Positions 19,001 to 25,206 of a stretch of 37,105 nt of DNA are shown here, in pieces (within the stretch, counting starts at the first letter, position 1; each line of letters begins with the position of its first letter). The notes beneath the pieces were generated by a model that saw only the letters and a list, made by a program, of their open reading frames with translations, made no database searches and was not told the origin of the DNA. Source of the stretch: Actinomycetota bacterium (GTDB lineage: Bacteria; Actinomycetota; Thermoleophilia; Solirubrobacterales; Solirubrobacteraceae). Location of the stretch: the NCBI GenBank assembly GCA_009699505.1, contig WLOB01000003.1, forward strand, positions 1 to 37,105. Reading direction: 5' to 3'. The translations under genes and the position numbers were made by a program.

Positions 19001-20043
19001 ACCGCGTGCAGCGGCGCGGCCTCCAACCGCTCCCCCAGCGTCCGCGGCCGCACCGCCACCTCGTCATCGCCAACGGCGCCAGCGAGCGCAAGCTCCCGCT
19101 CCGCCGGCGTCCGCACCAGCGCCTTCACCTGCTCGACCCCGAACCCATCGCGCTCGAGCGCGTCGCGGACCTCAACGCGCCAGAGACCATGGTCAAGGCC
19201 CATGTCCTTCGCGCGTCGCGACTCCAGCGCGACGCGCTCGGCCGCGGTCTTGGACCCTGCCGAGAGGCCGGCGTCGGCGAGGCCGCGCAGGATCTCCGCC
19301 CGCCGCGTGGAGTACCCCTCGATCAACCCGCGATCGAACCCCTTGATGTCCGCCAGACCGTTCACAGGCTGCTCGAACTCGAGCCCGAGCTCGCGACCGA
19401 GCTCGCCCCGCAGGACGGCCTGGTAGACGGTGCCGGCGGTCTTGGCCTGCTGGTAGAGCACCGGCGAGTTGATCGCCTGCGCGTCCCCCTTCTCGGGGCG
19501 CACGACGTTCGCCAGGACCGCGTGGGAGTGCAGCTGCGGGTCCGCGTTGCGGGTCGTCTCGTGCCGGTAGAGCACGCCGATGACCCCGGTCCCCTGGACC
19601 GTCACACGCTCCCGCGACCCGTCCTGGTGCCCGACCCGCGCCCTCCCCTTCCAGCCCTCCTGCTCGATGTAGGCCAGCGCCGCCATCACGGCGCGCTCGT
19701 GGGCCTGATCGACCGTCTTGGAGGTCTCCTCGTCGGCGGCCATCCGCAGCAGCGACACCGACTTCGGCGCCGAGAACGCGAGGTCAAACGCCACCGTCTT
19801 GCGGCGATCCATCCGGCCGCCGAGGTCCTCCCCGGTCGCCGGATTCGCTCCGTCGAGCATCAGCCGAAACGCTTCGACATCGACCTCCCCGGAGAGCCCC
19901 AGGGCCGCGGCTTGCGACCCGATCCAGGTCCCGGCCGGCCCTTCCGACTCGCGGTAGTAATCGTCGCGCGCCTGCACCAACTGGCGCTCGTGGTACTCCC
20001 GCTGCGCCGTATTCCCGGCGCTGACCGTCCCGATCGACAGCAT
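16063..20043 (-). CDS. MobF-family relaxase/helicase (TraA/TrwC-like)
   Basis: MLSIGTVSAGNTAQREYH; histidine motif HETTRNADPQLHSHAVLANVV; helicase Walker A RARAGAGKTTIAGL, VLVDEAGMAQT, AYARTVHKAQGMTVDRS. Upstream GTG at 20055 is possible. Confidence 0.92.
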   Translation of the reverse strand: MLSIGTVSAGNTAQREYHERQLVQARDDYYRESEGPAGTWIGSQAAALGLSGEVDVEAFRLMLDGANPATGEDLGGRMDRRKTVAFDLAFSAPKSVSLLRMAADEETSKTVDQAHERAVMAALAYIEQEGWKGRARVGHQDGSRERVTVQGTGVIGVLYRHETTRNADPQLHSHAVLANVVRPEKGDAQAINSPVLYQQAKTAGTVYQAVLRGELGRELGLEFEQPVNGLADIKGFDRGLIEGYSTRRAEILRGLADAGLSAGSKTAAERVALESRRAKDMGLDHGLWRVEVRDALERDGFGVEQVKALVRTPAERELALAGAVGDDEVAVRPRTLGERLEAAPLHAVTAERSTEDARAVRQAAMSVPEGYTAEEVGQALGRVFDDARLAQVTGGERPRWTTQRHLQLEQRVADATIGRMAETTAPRIETDGYEAPTVTPDGHALSTEQRRVLDQVLTSGHGVEVIRARAGAGKTTIAGLVRREFEAHGLKVVGVAPTLQALAELDDVGLKQRDSLARTALGDGEFSKVMRTMDHRTVVLVDEAGMAQTKEIAPLLARAAERGAKVVAIGDDVQLQAVGAGGWFRYLAEHQNAPVLQLTEVHRQRDEVERDRLNQLHRGDVSGWTRWADQHDRIEIQPTVEDAYSAAVGRYERALEAVGGDVDRLVVMAPENTHRRELNEQLRRVVVDRGGIDRSREREYGGMLAAPGDRLVATATVREEGSAGRTIENGERFEVLDVGADGITARAVAGSRRGQEVRLPRAVLEPGADGRAVEHAYARTVHKAQGMTVDRSILFAPDPTRLGRNLAYVGLTRTRDRAELVTVADSRPQGLERLVRGMAERRDHEAAIAIENRAALDPGRLDRMSDSEIDEHRHALLTEAREAMTRLTRLDREVRGAWAGSRDARGDAQLLAERDQLQARVDDARRLLAEQDPDGSRADRGLMEDAVRQGVERDERQLQRLDDRLAGLELVDVGDADETQARIRRDREPVERYLDGLLEVLDRVHGMQIDRSTRRMDPLSVPEHERPALAQREAHEREDRVRGLALSAAQQLGTGHPAVVRWLDRQAPAVERAPERAAPRRITPTVHQRQLAQAIRDLRGAREAYKQLGGDPALERAKTVRADAFDTGQRLDRLRAELVAHEAKQPSRLRFAAAEAWGTRREELTEQIGEASREQKRALDNVGVFEREHGGRPVDEVLHELDGRRLDAVAARQNTVAVEREVVRTGPAALDQPRMTRLLGRRDDLATDQERRQYDQLAGRIAVADVVRNQPEAPGRWVQTTGAPQRDLALWRADRGMELSRPQQEIVRERERQVERSRDLGHGLGY

Positions 20044-20237
20044 CAGCTCGCTCACGACTCTAGCACCCCTCCCAGGGCTGGGATACTGTGTGCGCACGAC
20101 GCCGAAGGCGGCGGGCGGGAGGCAGGCATGGTCGTGAGCGCTAGCGAACGGCCGGGCCGACGACCACGTTGGAACTCGGACAACGGGTCGCCAGCAGCAG
20201 CCTTCTGTGCTGGGTACATCAGGCGCCGCATGGCGCC

Positions 20238-20309
20238 GTCAGCGCCGACAGGCGCGTTCAGCGAGGAACGAGCGTCAGCGCCGACAGGCGCAGCGAGCGA
20301 GGCACGAGC
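20238..20309. repeat. Two tandem 36-bp units (18 bp GTCAGCGCCGACAGGCGC identical), upstream of the relaxase gene
   Basis: Units 20238-20273 and 20274-20309 match at about 31/36 positions. Confidence 0.8.
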
Positions 20310-20364
20310 GAACGCAGGAAACGTCGGCCGAGCGTGGCCGACCGACGACGGCCGGCGGGTCGGA

Positions 20365-20580
20365 TCAGTCGTCGGTGAGCGTCACGACGACGGCGCCGCC
20401 GGCCTTCGGGCAACGGTGCTCCCCGGGGCCCGGGGCCGGCCATGCCGGCGGAAGGCCGAGCACCACCGCGGCGAGCCCCCCGGCGACCTCGGGGGCGAGG
20501 CCTGCGACCTCGACGGTCCGGCTCGACGGCTCCTCCCCGCGGTCCATCGCCCCGCGGTGATCGACGATCCGCACCCGCAC
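20365..20580 (-). CDS. Small hypothetical protein
   Basis: 71-aa ORF (GTG) at the end of a tightly packed - strand operon. Confidence 0.45.
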   Translation of the reverse strand: MRVRIVDHRGAMDRGEEPSSRTVEVAGLAPEVAGGLAAVVLGLPPAWPAPGPGEHRCPKAGGAVVVTLTDD

Positions 20581-20590
20581 CCGATCGACC

Positions 20591-20722
20591 CTAACCCCGC
20601 CCGACCGGGCGGCGTGCCCGGGCTCGGGCGGCGCGCCCCCGCCGGGCGACGACCACCAGGCCCACGACGATCGCCACGTCGATCGCCGCCCACCCCGCAG
20701 CGATCATCAGGACGGCGCTCAC
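20591..20722 (-). CDS. 43-aa single-TM protein
   Basis: GTG overlaps upstream stop (GTGA); VSAVLMIAAGWAAIDVAIVVGLVVVARRGR. Confidence 0.5.
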   Translation of the reverse strand: MSAVLMIAAGWAAIDVAIVVGLVVVARRGRAARARARRPVGRG

Positions 20723-21393
20723 GCCGACTCGTCCCGTTCCGCGCGGACGGCGGCGTTGCGGACCCGCCGCAGCAGCCGGACGGTCTGCTCGTCGCGCCGC
20801 AGCGCCTCGAGCACCCACCTGGGCGCTCCCTCCCTGGCCGCCTCGCGCCGGCTGGACCGCAGCTGCCGCTCAACGGCGGCCACCGCCACCCGCAGGCTCC
20901 CCGCCGACCCGGCGTCCACGCCCGGCCCGTCGACGACCCGGCCCCCGTCGTCGAGGACGACCCCCGCCACGCAGACCGCCGCCGCGTCGATCGCGACCTG
21001 GTCGCCCGGCCGGATCCCGCGGCCGCGGACGGTCCGCAGCTGCGCGACCAGCCACGCGCGTTCGCGGAGCGTCAACGGGTGGCGTACGCTGCTCGTCCCC
21101 ATCGCCCCGGGGGCGGGGGGCGCTCCGGCGACCCCCGTCGCCGGGTCGCTGTAGCGGTGTCCGACGCTCCGGGCGTTCTCGGCCCATAGGATCCGGCCGA
21201 CGTCGGTCGGGTCGATCAGGTCAGCGTGCTGGAGGTCGTCGATCGGCGCGACCTTCCGCCACCGGCCCTGCTCGTCCTTGATCCGCGCCGGGAAGTCCAG
21301 ACGGCGGGCCGCCGGCTCCGCGTCCGCCGCACCCGAGATCGCCAGGCGCACGAGCACGTCGACGTGCTCCCGGGAGACGAGAAACGCGCTCAC
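20719..21393 (-). CDS. Hypothetical protein, 224 aa
   Basis: GTG at 21393 overlaps the stop at 21390; VSAFLVSREHVDVLVRLAISG...LQHADLIDPTDVGRILWAENARSVGHRYSD. Confidence 0.7.
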   Translation of the reverse strand: MSAFLVSREHVDVLVRLAISGAADAEPAARRLDFPARIKDEQGRWRKVAPIDDLQHADLIDPTDVGRILWAENARSVGHRYSDPATGVAGAPPAPGAMGTSSVRHPLTLRERAWLVAQLRTVRGRGIRPGDQVAIDAAAVCVAGVVLDDGGRVVDGPGVDAGSAGSLRVAVAAVERQLRSSRREAAREGAPRWVLEALRRDEQTVRLLRRVRNAAVRAERDESA

Positions 21394-21785
21394 GACCGCT
21401 CCCCCTCGATGCGATCGGCCAGGGCGTCGGCGTCGCGGGCGGGGATGTAGAAGACCATCCCCGTCGGGTGCGCGTTCGGGCGCGCCGACGCGGCCAGCAG
21501 CCGCAGCAGCCGCGCCAGGGCGCGGCAGTGATCGTCGGCCGGCGGGTCGACGATCACGCGGCCGTCGCCCTGAAAGCGCGGAGTCTGGAAGATCGGCGCG
21601 ACCCACGCGGCGTGCATCGCCAGCATCGACCGGCGCAGCTCGTCCGCGGCGTCCTCGGTCGCGCCGTGCGCGAGGTCGTGGCCGACGGAGAGGATCCACG
21701 CGAGCGTGTCGTGCTCGTCCTCGGTGATGACCAGCGGATCGCTGGTGGTGCCACGCACGGGCGCGGCGGTAGCCTGATTCGGCAT
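21390..21785 (-). CDS. Hypothetical protein, 131 aa; first gene downstream of leader RNA copy 1
   Basis: ATG with GAGG five nt upstream; ITEDEHDTLAWILSVGHDLAHGATEDAADELRRS. Confidence 0.7.
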   Translation of the reverse strand: MPNQATAAPVRGTTSDPLVITEDEHDTLAWILSVGHDLAHGATEDAADELRRSMLAMHAAWVAPIFQTPRFQGDGRVIVDPPADDHCRALARLLRLLAASARPNAHPTGMVFYIPARDADALADRIEGERS

Positions 21786-21843
21786 CGGAACCTCGATTTC
21801 CGGTGTGTCGCCCGCCGCCTGTTAGAGCAGTTCGGCGGGCCCG

Positions 21844-21876
21844 CCCCCCGGTGTCCGCGCCAACGGATCCGGGGGG
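21844..21876 (-). ncRNA. 5' leader hairpin, copy 1 (structured leader, unidentified)
   Basis: - strand CCCCCCGG-A-UCCG-UUGGCG-CGGA-CA-CCGGGGGG; 33 nt; same architecture and loop as 23620-23652. Confidence 0.7.
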
Positions 21877-21903
21877 TTCTTTGTTGGGGTTGCTGCTACG
21901 CAG

Positions 21904-21932
21904 ATCCTACCAAGCGAGTCCGGCAAATGCAA
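21904..21932 (-). promoter_or_regulatory. Sigma70-like promoter, - strand TTGCAT-17 bp-TAGGAT
   Basis: Near-optimal hexamers and spacer; sequence shared with 23673-23701. Confidence 0.75.
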
Positions 21933-21988
21933 GACTTTTTATGGTCGGATCCGTAGGTTTCTAGGGGTGATGTGCGGGGCGCGGGGGG

Positions 21989-22031
21989 CTGGGGGTGTCC
22001 CCCAGTGCTGACCGGCAGGACGCAGTCCTGC
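21989..22031. terminator. Two consecutive 7-3-7 stem-loops (terminator-like or structured intergenic)
   Basis: 21989-22005 CTGGGGG-TGT-CCCCCAG and 22015-22031 GCAGGAC-GCA-GTCCTGC, both perfect, 26 bp apart, downstream of the 22177-23595 operon. Confidence 0.55.
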
Positions 22032-22176
22032 GCGCCCTGGTCCTCTGCTCCTGGACGGTGGCTGAGGGGCTCCCGGAGGGACCGCGGGGCGCTCCTTTCC
22101 CTGCCGGGACGTTTCCCTCGATGCAGTCGGTGAACGGCGCGAGCTCGCGCCGCCGGTGGTCGGGGGCGCGGCGGGT

Positions 22177-22539
22177 CTACTTGCGGCGGCTGCCGGGCTT
22201 GGGGCCCCGCTTGCGTGGGGTCGCGCGCCAGAGGTCGATCGCGGCGGCGGTCCAGACTTCGCTGCGGCCGATCGTGCCGATCGGTTCGGGGAAGTCGTCG
22301 CGGCGCTTGCGGTGCGTGCGGACGGTTTCCGCGTCGACCCCCCATCGCTCGGCGATGTCCGCGATGCTGAGCAGGCCGCCGACGTCTTCGAGCGCCTGGT
22401 GTCGGCGCTCGGCGAGCTTCGCCCGGCGCGCCAGCTCCTCAAGGTCCGCCGGCTCCTGGTCGTCGCTCACGGGGTCGATCCTGCCGGACCGGCCCGACGA
22501 CACGCAGGGCGGTGCGGGTCGTCGGGCCTGGGCGCTCAC
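22177..22539 (-). CDS. HTH/excisionase-like small DNA-binding protein
   Basis: LLSIADIAERWGVDAETVRTHRKRRDDFPEPIGTIGRSEVWTAAAIDLWRA; GTG overlaps the upstream stop; alternative start at 22470. Confidence 0.75.
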   Translation of the reverse strand: MSAQARRPAPPCVSSGRSGRIDPVSDDQEPADLEELARRAKLAERRHQALEDVGGLLSIADIAERWGVDAETVRTHRKRRDDFPEPIGTIGRSEVWTAAAIDLWRATPRKRGPKPGSRRK

Positions 22540-22826
22540 CACTGAAACGTCGGGAGGCCGTCGATGGCGGCGCCGTCGGCGTCGAGGCGCAGGTAGTCGC
22601 AGCCCTGCGCCCGGGCGTAGTCGATCAGGTTCAGCAGACACGGCGCCTCAGCCCGCAGCTCCTCCCGCTCGTCGCCGTCGACCACGCGGGCGGGCGGCAC
22701 CCAGACCCACCACCCGTACTCGTACGCGTCGGCGACGATGTGTTCGATCGTCGACTCCCGCAGTGCGGTCGCTTCCCCCTCGGGGAGGTGCCCGGTCGTG
22801 GTGTCGAGGTAGCGGCAGACGGTCAA
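22536..22826 (-). CDS. DUF5983-like small protein
   Basis: TTG start overlapping the upstream TGA; pattern TGHLPEGEA...YGWWVWVPPARV...ARAQGCDYLRLDADGAAIDGLPTFQW. Family recalled from memory, not searched. Confidence 0.55.
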   Translation of the reverse strand: MTVCRYLDTTTGHLPEGEATALRESTIEHIVADAYEYGWWVWVPPARVVDGDEREELRAEAPCLLNLIDYARAQGCDYLRLDADGAAIDGLPTFQW

Positions 22827-23233
22827 AACGTGATCTCCGGCAGCGCGGCGGCGTCGGGGTTCCACGGCGGCTCGCCCGGGCCGAGGAACCACGGGTGCCA
22901 GCGGACCTGCCATCGGCCGCCGGTGTCGAGGTCGACGACCTCCGACGGCATCCACCCGTCGCGCATCGCGGGCGCAGCGTCGGCGAGCAGCACCGACGGC
23001 TCGTCGCCCAGCGCGATCGCCTCCCCCGCCCCGCGCCCCGCGTCGGCGTAGACCGACACCAGCAGGAACCGACCCGGGCGGGCCGGCACCCGGCGGGCCT
23101 CCTCCGACGTGTCGGCCAACTGCAGATCGTCGAGCAGCAGATGCATCCGCCGGATCCGGCCGCACGACCGCGGCAGTCCCGCGGCCTCCTCTCCGGCCCA
23201 GTCGGGGTTCACGAGGCAGCGCAAGCGCGGCAT
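22823..23233 (-). CDS. Hypothetical protein, 136 aa
   Basis: ATG overlaps the upstream TGA; MPRLRCLVNPDWAGEEAAGL...GWMPSEVVDLDTGGRWQVRWHPWF. Confidence 0.65.
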   Translation of the reverse strand: MPRLRCLVNPDWAGEEAAGLPRSCGRIRRMHLLLDDLQLADTSEEARRVPARPGRFLLVSVYADAGRGAGEAIALGDEPSVLLADAAPAMRDGWMPSEVVDLDTGGRWQVRWHPWFLGPGEPPWNPDAAALPEITF

Positions 23234-23595
23234 CAGGCCGCCACCGCCCCGAGGTCGGGGTGTACGGCGATGCCCTGATCCTCGGCCGCGGTCACCACGG
23301 GCGTGGTGACGTGCAGTTCGATCGGGTGGCCGGTGTCGAGGTCGTAGGCCGCGATCGGGCCCATCCCGGAGTCGAGGACCTCGCCGCCCGCGTGCTCGCA
23401 GAGGTCCTCGAACGTCGCGTGCGTCGAGGTGTGGTGCTCGCCGCGGTCGATCGCGACGTACAGCCACCGCTCGGCGGCCTGCTCCTCGACGTCGTAGCTG
23501 CCGATCGGGGCGTAGTGCTCCTCGATCACGCCGCGCCGGCTCTCGCGGAGCGCCTGGTCGTGCGCGGCCGGGGCCGCGCTAGCCTGGGGGTACAT
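23233..23595 (-). CDS. Hypothetical protein, first gene downstream of leader RNA copy 2
   Basis: MYPQASAAPAAHDQ...EEHYAPIGSYDVEEQAAERWLYVAIDRGEHHTSTHATFEDLCEHAGGEVLDSGMGPIAAYDLDTGHPIELHVTT; AGGAG 12 nt upstream of ATG. Confidence 0.65.
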   Translation of the reverse strand: MYPQASAAPAAHDQALRESRRGVIEEHYAPIGSYDVEEQAAERWLYVAIDRGEHHTSTHATFEDLCEHAGGEVLDSGMGPIAAYDLDTGHPIELHVTTPVVTAAEDQGIAVHPDLGAVAA

Positions 23596-23619
23596 GGGAG
23601 TGGGTAGCTCCTGTGTCAC

Positions 23620-23652
23620 GCCCCCGGAACCGCGCCAACGGTGGCCGGGGGC
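23620..23652 (-). ncRNA. 5' leader hairpin, copy 2
   Basis: - strand GCCCCCGG-CC-ACCG-UUGGCG-CGGU-U-CCGGGGGC; 33 nt; compensatory changes relative to copy 1. Confidence 0.7.
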
Positions 23653-23672
23653 TTCGTGGTTGGTGTGCCACC

Positions 23673-23701
23673 ATCCTACCGCGTGAGTACCGGGAAAGCA
23701 A
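23673..23701 (-). promoter_or_regulatory. Sigma70-like promoter, - strand TTGCTT-17 bp-TAGGAT
   Basis: Matches the promoter at 21904-21932 in hexamers, spacer length and much of the spacer sequence. Confidence 0.75.
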
Positions 23702-23718
23702 GACAAAAAGTTGTCTTG
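23699..23718. promoter_or_regulatory. Candidate operator CAAGACAA-AAAG-TTGTCTTG
   Basis: Perfect 8-bp arms; overlaps the -35 of the - strand promoter and lies upstream of hicA. Confidence 0.65.
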
Positions 23719-23758
23719 TTAGGCTCGGTTTTCCGGTCCTATCTGCTATGCTGTGTGC

Positions 23759-24010
23759 ATGGTCGATCCGCGGTTCCCCTCGATGAAGGCGAAGCAGCTT
23801 CGTCGGGTCATCGACCGCCTCGGCTACGTTCGGGCGCGGAAGGGTTCGGGGTCGCACCAGACGTTGAAGGCGCCGGGTCGTCCGACGATCGTGTGGGCGC
23901 ACCACGACGGTGCGACGCTCGCGCCGGGTCTGGTGCACGCGGTGCTGTGCAAGCAGATCGGGCTGGACGTTGAAGAGGCGTTGGCCCTACTCTCCAAGAA
24001 GGGACGATGA
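23759..24010 (+). CDS. hicA: HicA-family toxin
   Basis: MKAKQLRRVIDRLGYVRARKGSGSHQTLKAPGRPTIVWAHHDGATLAPGLVHAVLCKQIGL; GTG at 23753 is an alternative start. Confidence 0.8.
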   Translation: MVDPRFPSMKAKQLRRVIDRLGYVRARKGSGSHQTLKAPGRPTIVWAHHDGATLAPGLVHAVLCKQIGLDVEEALALLSKKGR

Positions 24011-24252
24011 ACGTGCGGATCCTCCATCACCACGAGCCGCCGTATGGCTGGTGGTTTGACTCCCCCGACGTGCCGGGCCTGTCCGGCAGCGCGGACACGC
24101 TCGCGGTCGCCCGGGGCGAGGCGGAGAGCGTCGTGCGCTGGCACCTGACGTGCGAGGCCGAGGAGGCGGGCCTGCCCGCGCCCGACATCGCCGCGGTCGA
24201 GTTCGAGCACTTCGTCAACGACCCCGCCGCCGCGGTCCCCGCCGCGGCCTGA
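24007..24252 (+). CDS. hicB: HicB-family antitoxin (partial HicB-like fold, no obvious DNA-binding tail)
   Basis: ATGA overlap with hicA; PYGWWFDSPDVPGLSGSADTLAVARGEAESVVRWHL. Confidence 0.75.
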   Translation: MNVRILHHHEPPYGWWFDSPDVPGLSGSADTLAVARGEAESVVRWHLTCEAEEAGLPAPDIAAVEFEHFVNDPAAAVPAAA

Positions 24253-24258
24253 GCCCCC

Positions 24259-24278
24259 GGGGCGCACCCTCGCGCCCC
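24259..24278 (+). terminator. Terminator-like hairpin after hicB
   Basis: GGGGCGC-ACCCTC-GCGCCCC seven nt past the stop, nested in AGCCCC...GGGGCT followed by TCCTTTC. Confidence 0.5.
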
Positions 24279-24453
24279 CACCCGCGCGGGGCTTCCTTTC
24301 GATGACGGACCCACGGCCGTGGTGTCGCGGGCCGTAGGAGGGCGAGCGCGCGGCTCGAGTTCGAGCGCACGGTGTCGTACGAGCTGCAAACGGCGACGGG
24401 TGGCCGTGCGAGGCCGCCCGGGAACCCCCGCCGGCTCCGCCCCGAGCGGCGGG

Positions 24454-24741
24454 TCAGTGTCTGCGTGTGGTTGGGAGGTACCAGCGGGCGCCGCGGCCGC
24501 CGTGTCCGATCGCGCCGGCTTCGCGGAGGTAGGCGCGGGCGGTTTCGGCGTCGAGGCCGTGCGGTCCTTGGATCTCCTGGCGGGCGACGCCGGCGGGGCG
24601 GCGCTCCTCGAGGAGCTGTCGGACGGCCGCGAGGATCTCGGGGTCGAGCGGTCGGTGACGGGACGGCACGAACAGACCGTAGACGGCGCTCCGCCCGGCG
24701 GGTGGGTCTGCGTGGTGTCGCGACCCGGCGGACGTTCTCAC
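24454..24741 (-). CDS. Small winged-helix-like hypothetical protein
   Basis: VPSRHRPLDPEILAAVRQLLEERRPAGVARQEIQGPHGLDAETARAYLREAGAIGHGGRGARWYLPTT. Confidence 0.5.
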   Translation of the reverse strand: MRTSAGSRHHADPPAGRSAVYGLFVPSRHRPLDPEILAAVRQLLEERRPAGVARQEIQGPHGLDAETARAYLREAGAIGHGGRGARWYLPTTRRH

Positions 24742-24835
24742 GGGGTACCCACGCCGGCTCGGTAGTGGGAGCCGTTCGGCACGCGACCGAAGGGAGCCCC
24801 CAGAGTAGGCGCCGTTTGATCGACCCCGGCGTGAT

Positions 24836-25129
24836 CTACCCGCGCCGGCGTCGTCGTTTCGGCCGCCGGAGGGGCGGTGCGGCCGGGAGCTCCTCGTCGA
24901 TGAGGATGCGGGCTGCGGCTTCGCATTCGTGGTCGTCGTACGGTCCGTCGACGTCGCCCAGGAGGTAGGAGCGTGCGACGAGGCACTTCGTTTCGACGAG
25001 GACGCGGTCGGGGTGCTGGACGGGGAGGTTCAGCAGCCAGGGTGCGGGTTCGATGCGGTCGATGGTGCAGATCGCGGCGACGTCGTCGACGTGCATCACG
25101 ACCGCGCAGGCGGGGGTCTCGGTGGTCAT
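24836..25129 (-). CDS. Hypothetical 97-aa protein downstream of the sigma factor gene
   Basis: MTTETPACAVVMHVDDVAAICTIDRIEPAPWLLNLPVQHPDRVLVETKCLVARSYLLGDVDGPYDDHECEAAARI. Confidence 0.6.
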   Translation of the reverse strand: MTTETPACAVVMHVDDVAAICTIDRIEPAPWLLNLPVQHPDRVLVETKCLVARSYLLGDVDGPYDDHECEAAARILIDEELPAAPPLRRPKRRRRRG

Positions 25130-25206
25130 GGTTGAAGGACCCGCCGGCCTCGGCGGTTTCACCCCCCGTGTGATCTGGGCGCCCAGCGGGGCGCCCGGGT
25201 GGGCCG

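Noticed and set aside
16078-21189. 1703-aa + strand ORF opposite the relaxase
   Set aside because: Antisense shadow of the MobF gene in high-GC DNA; low-complexity Arg/Pro/Leu sequence, no domain signatures; also crosses the repeat region.
24311-24366. Short palindromes CCACGGCCGTGG (24311-24322) and GCTCGAGTTCGAGC (24353-24366)
   Set aside because: Expected at some frequency in GC-rich DNA; not repeated or clearly placed relative to a promoter.
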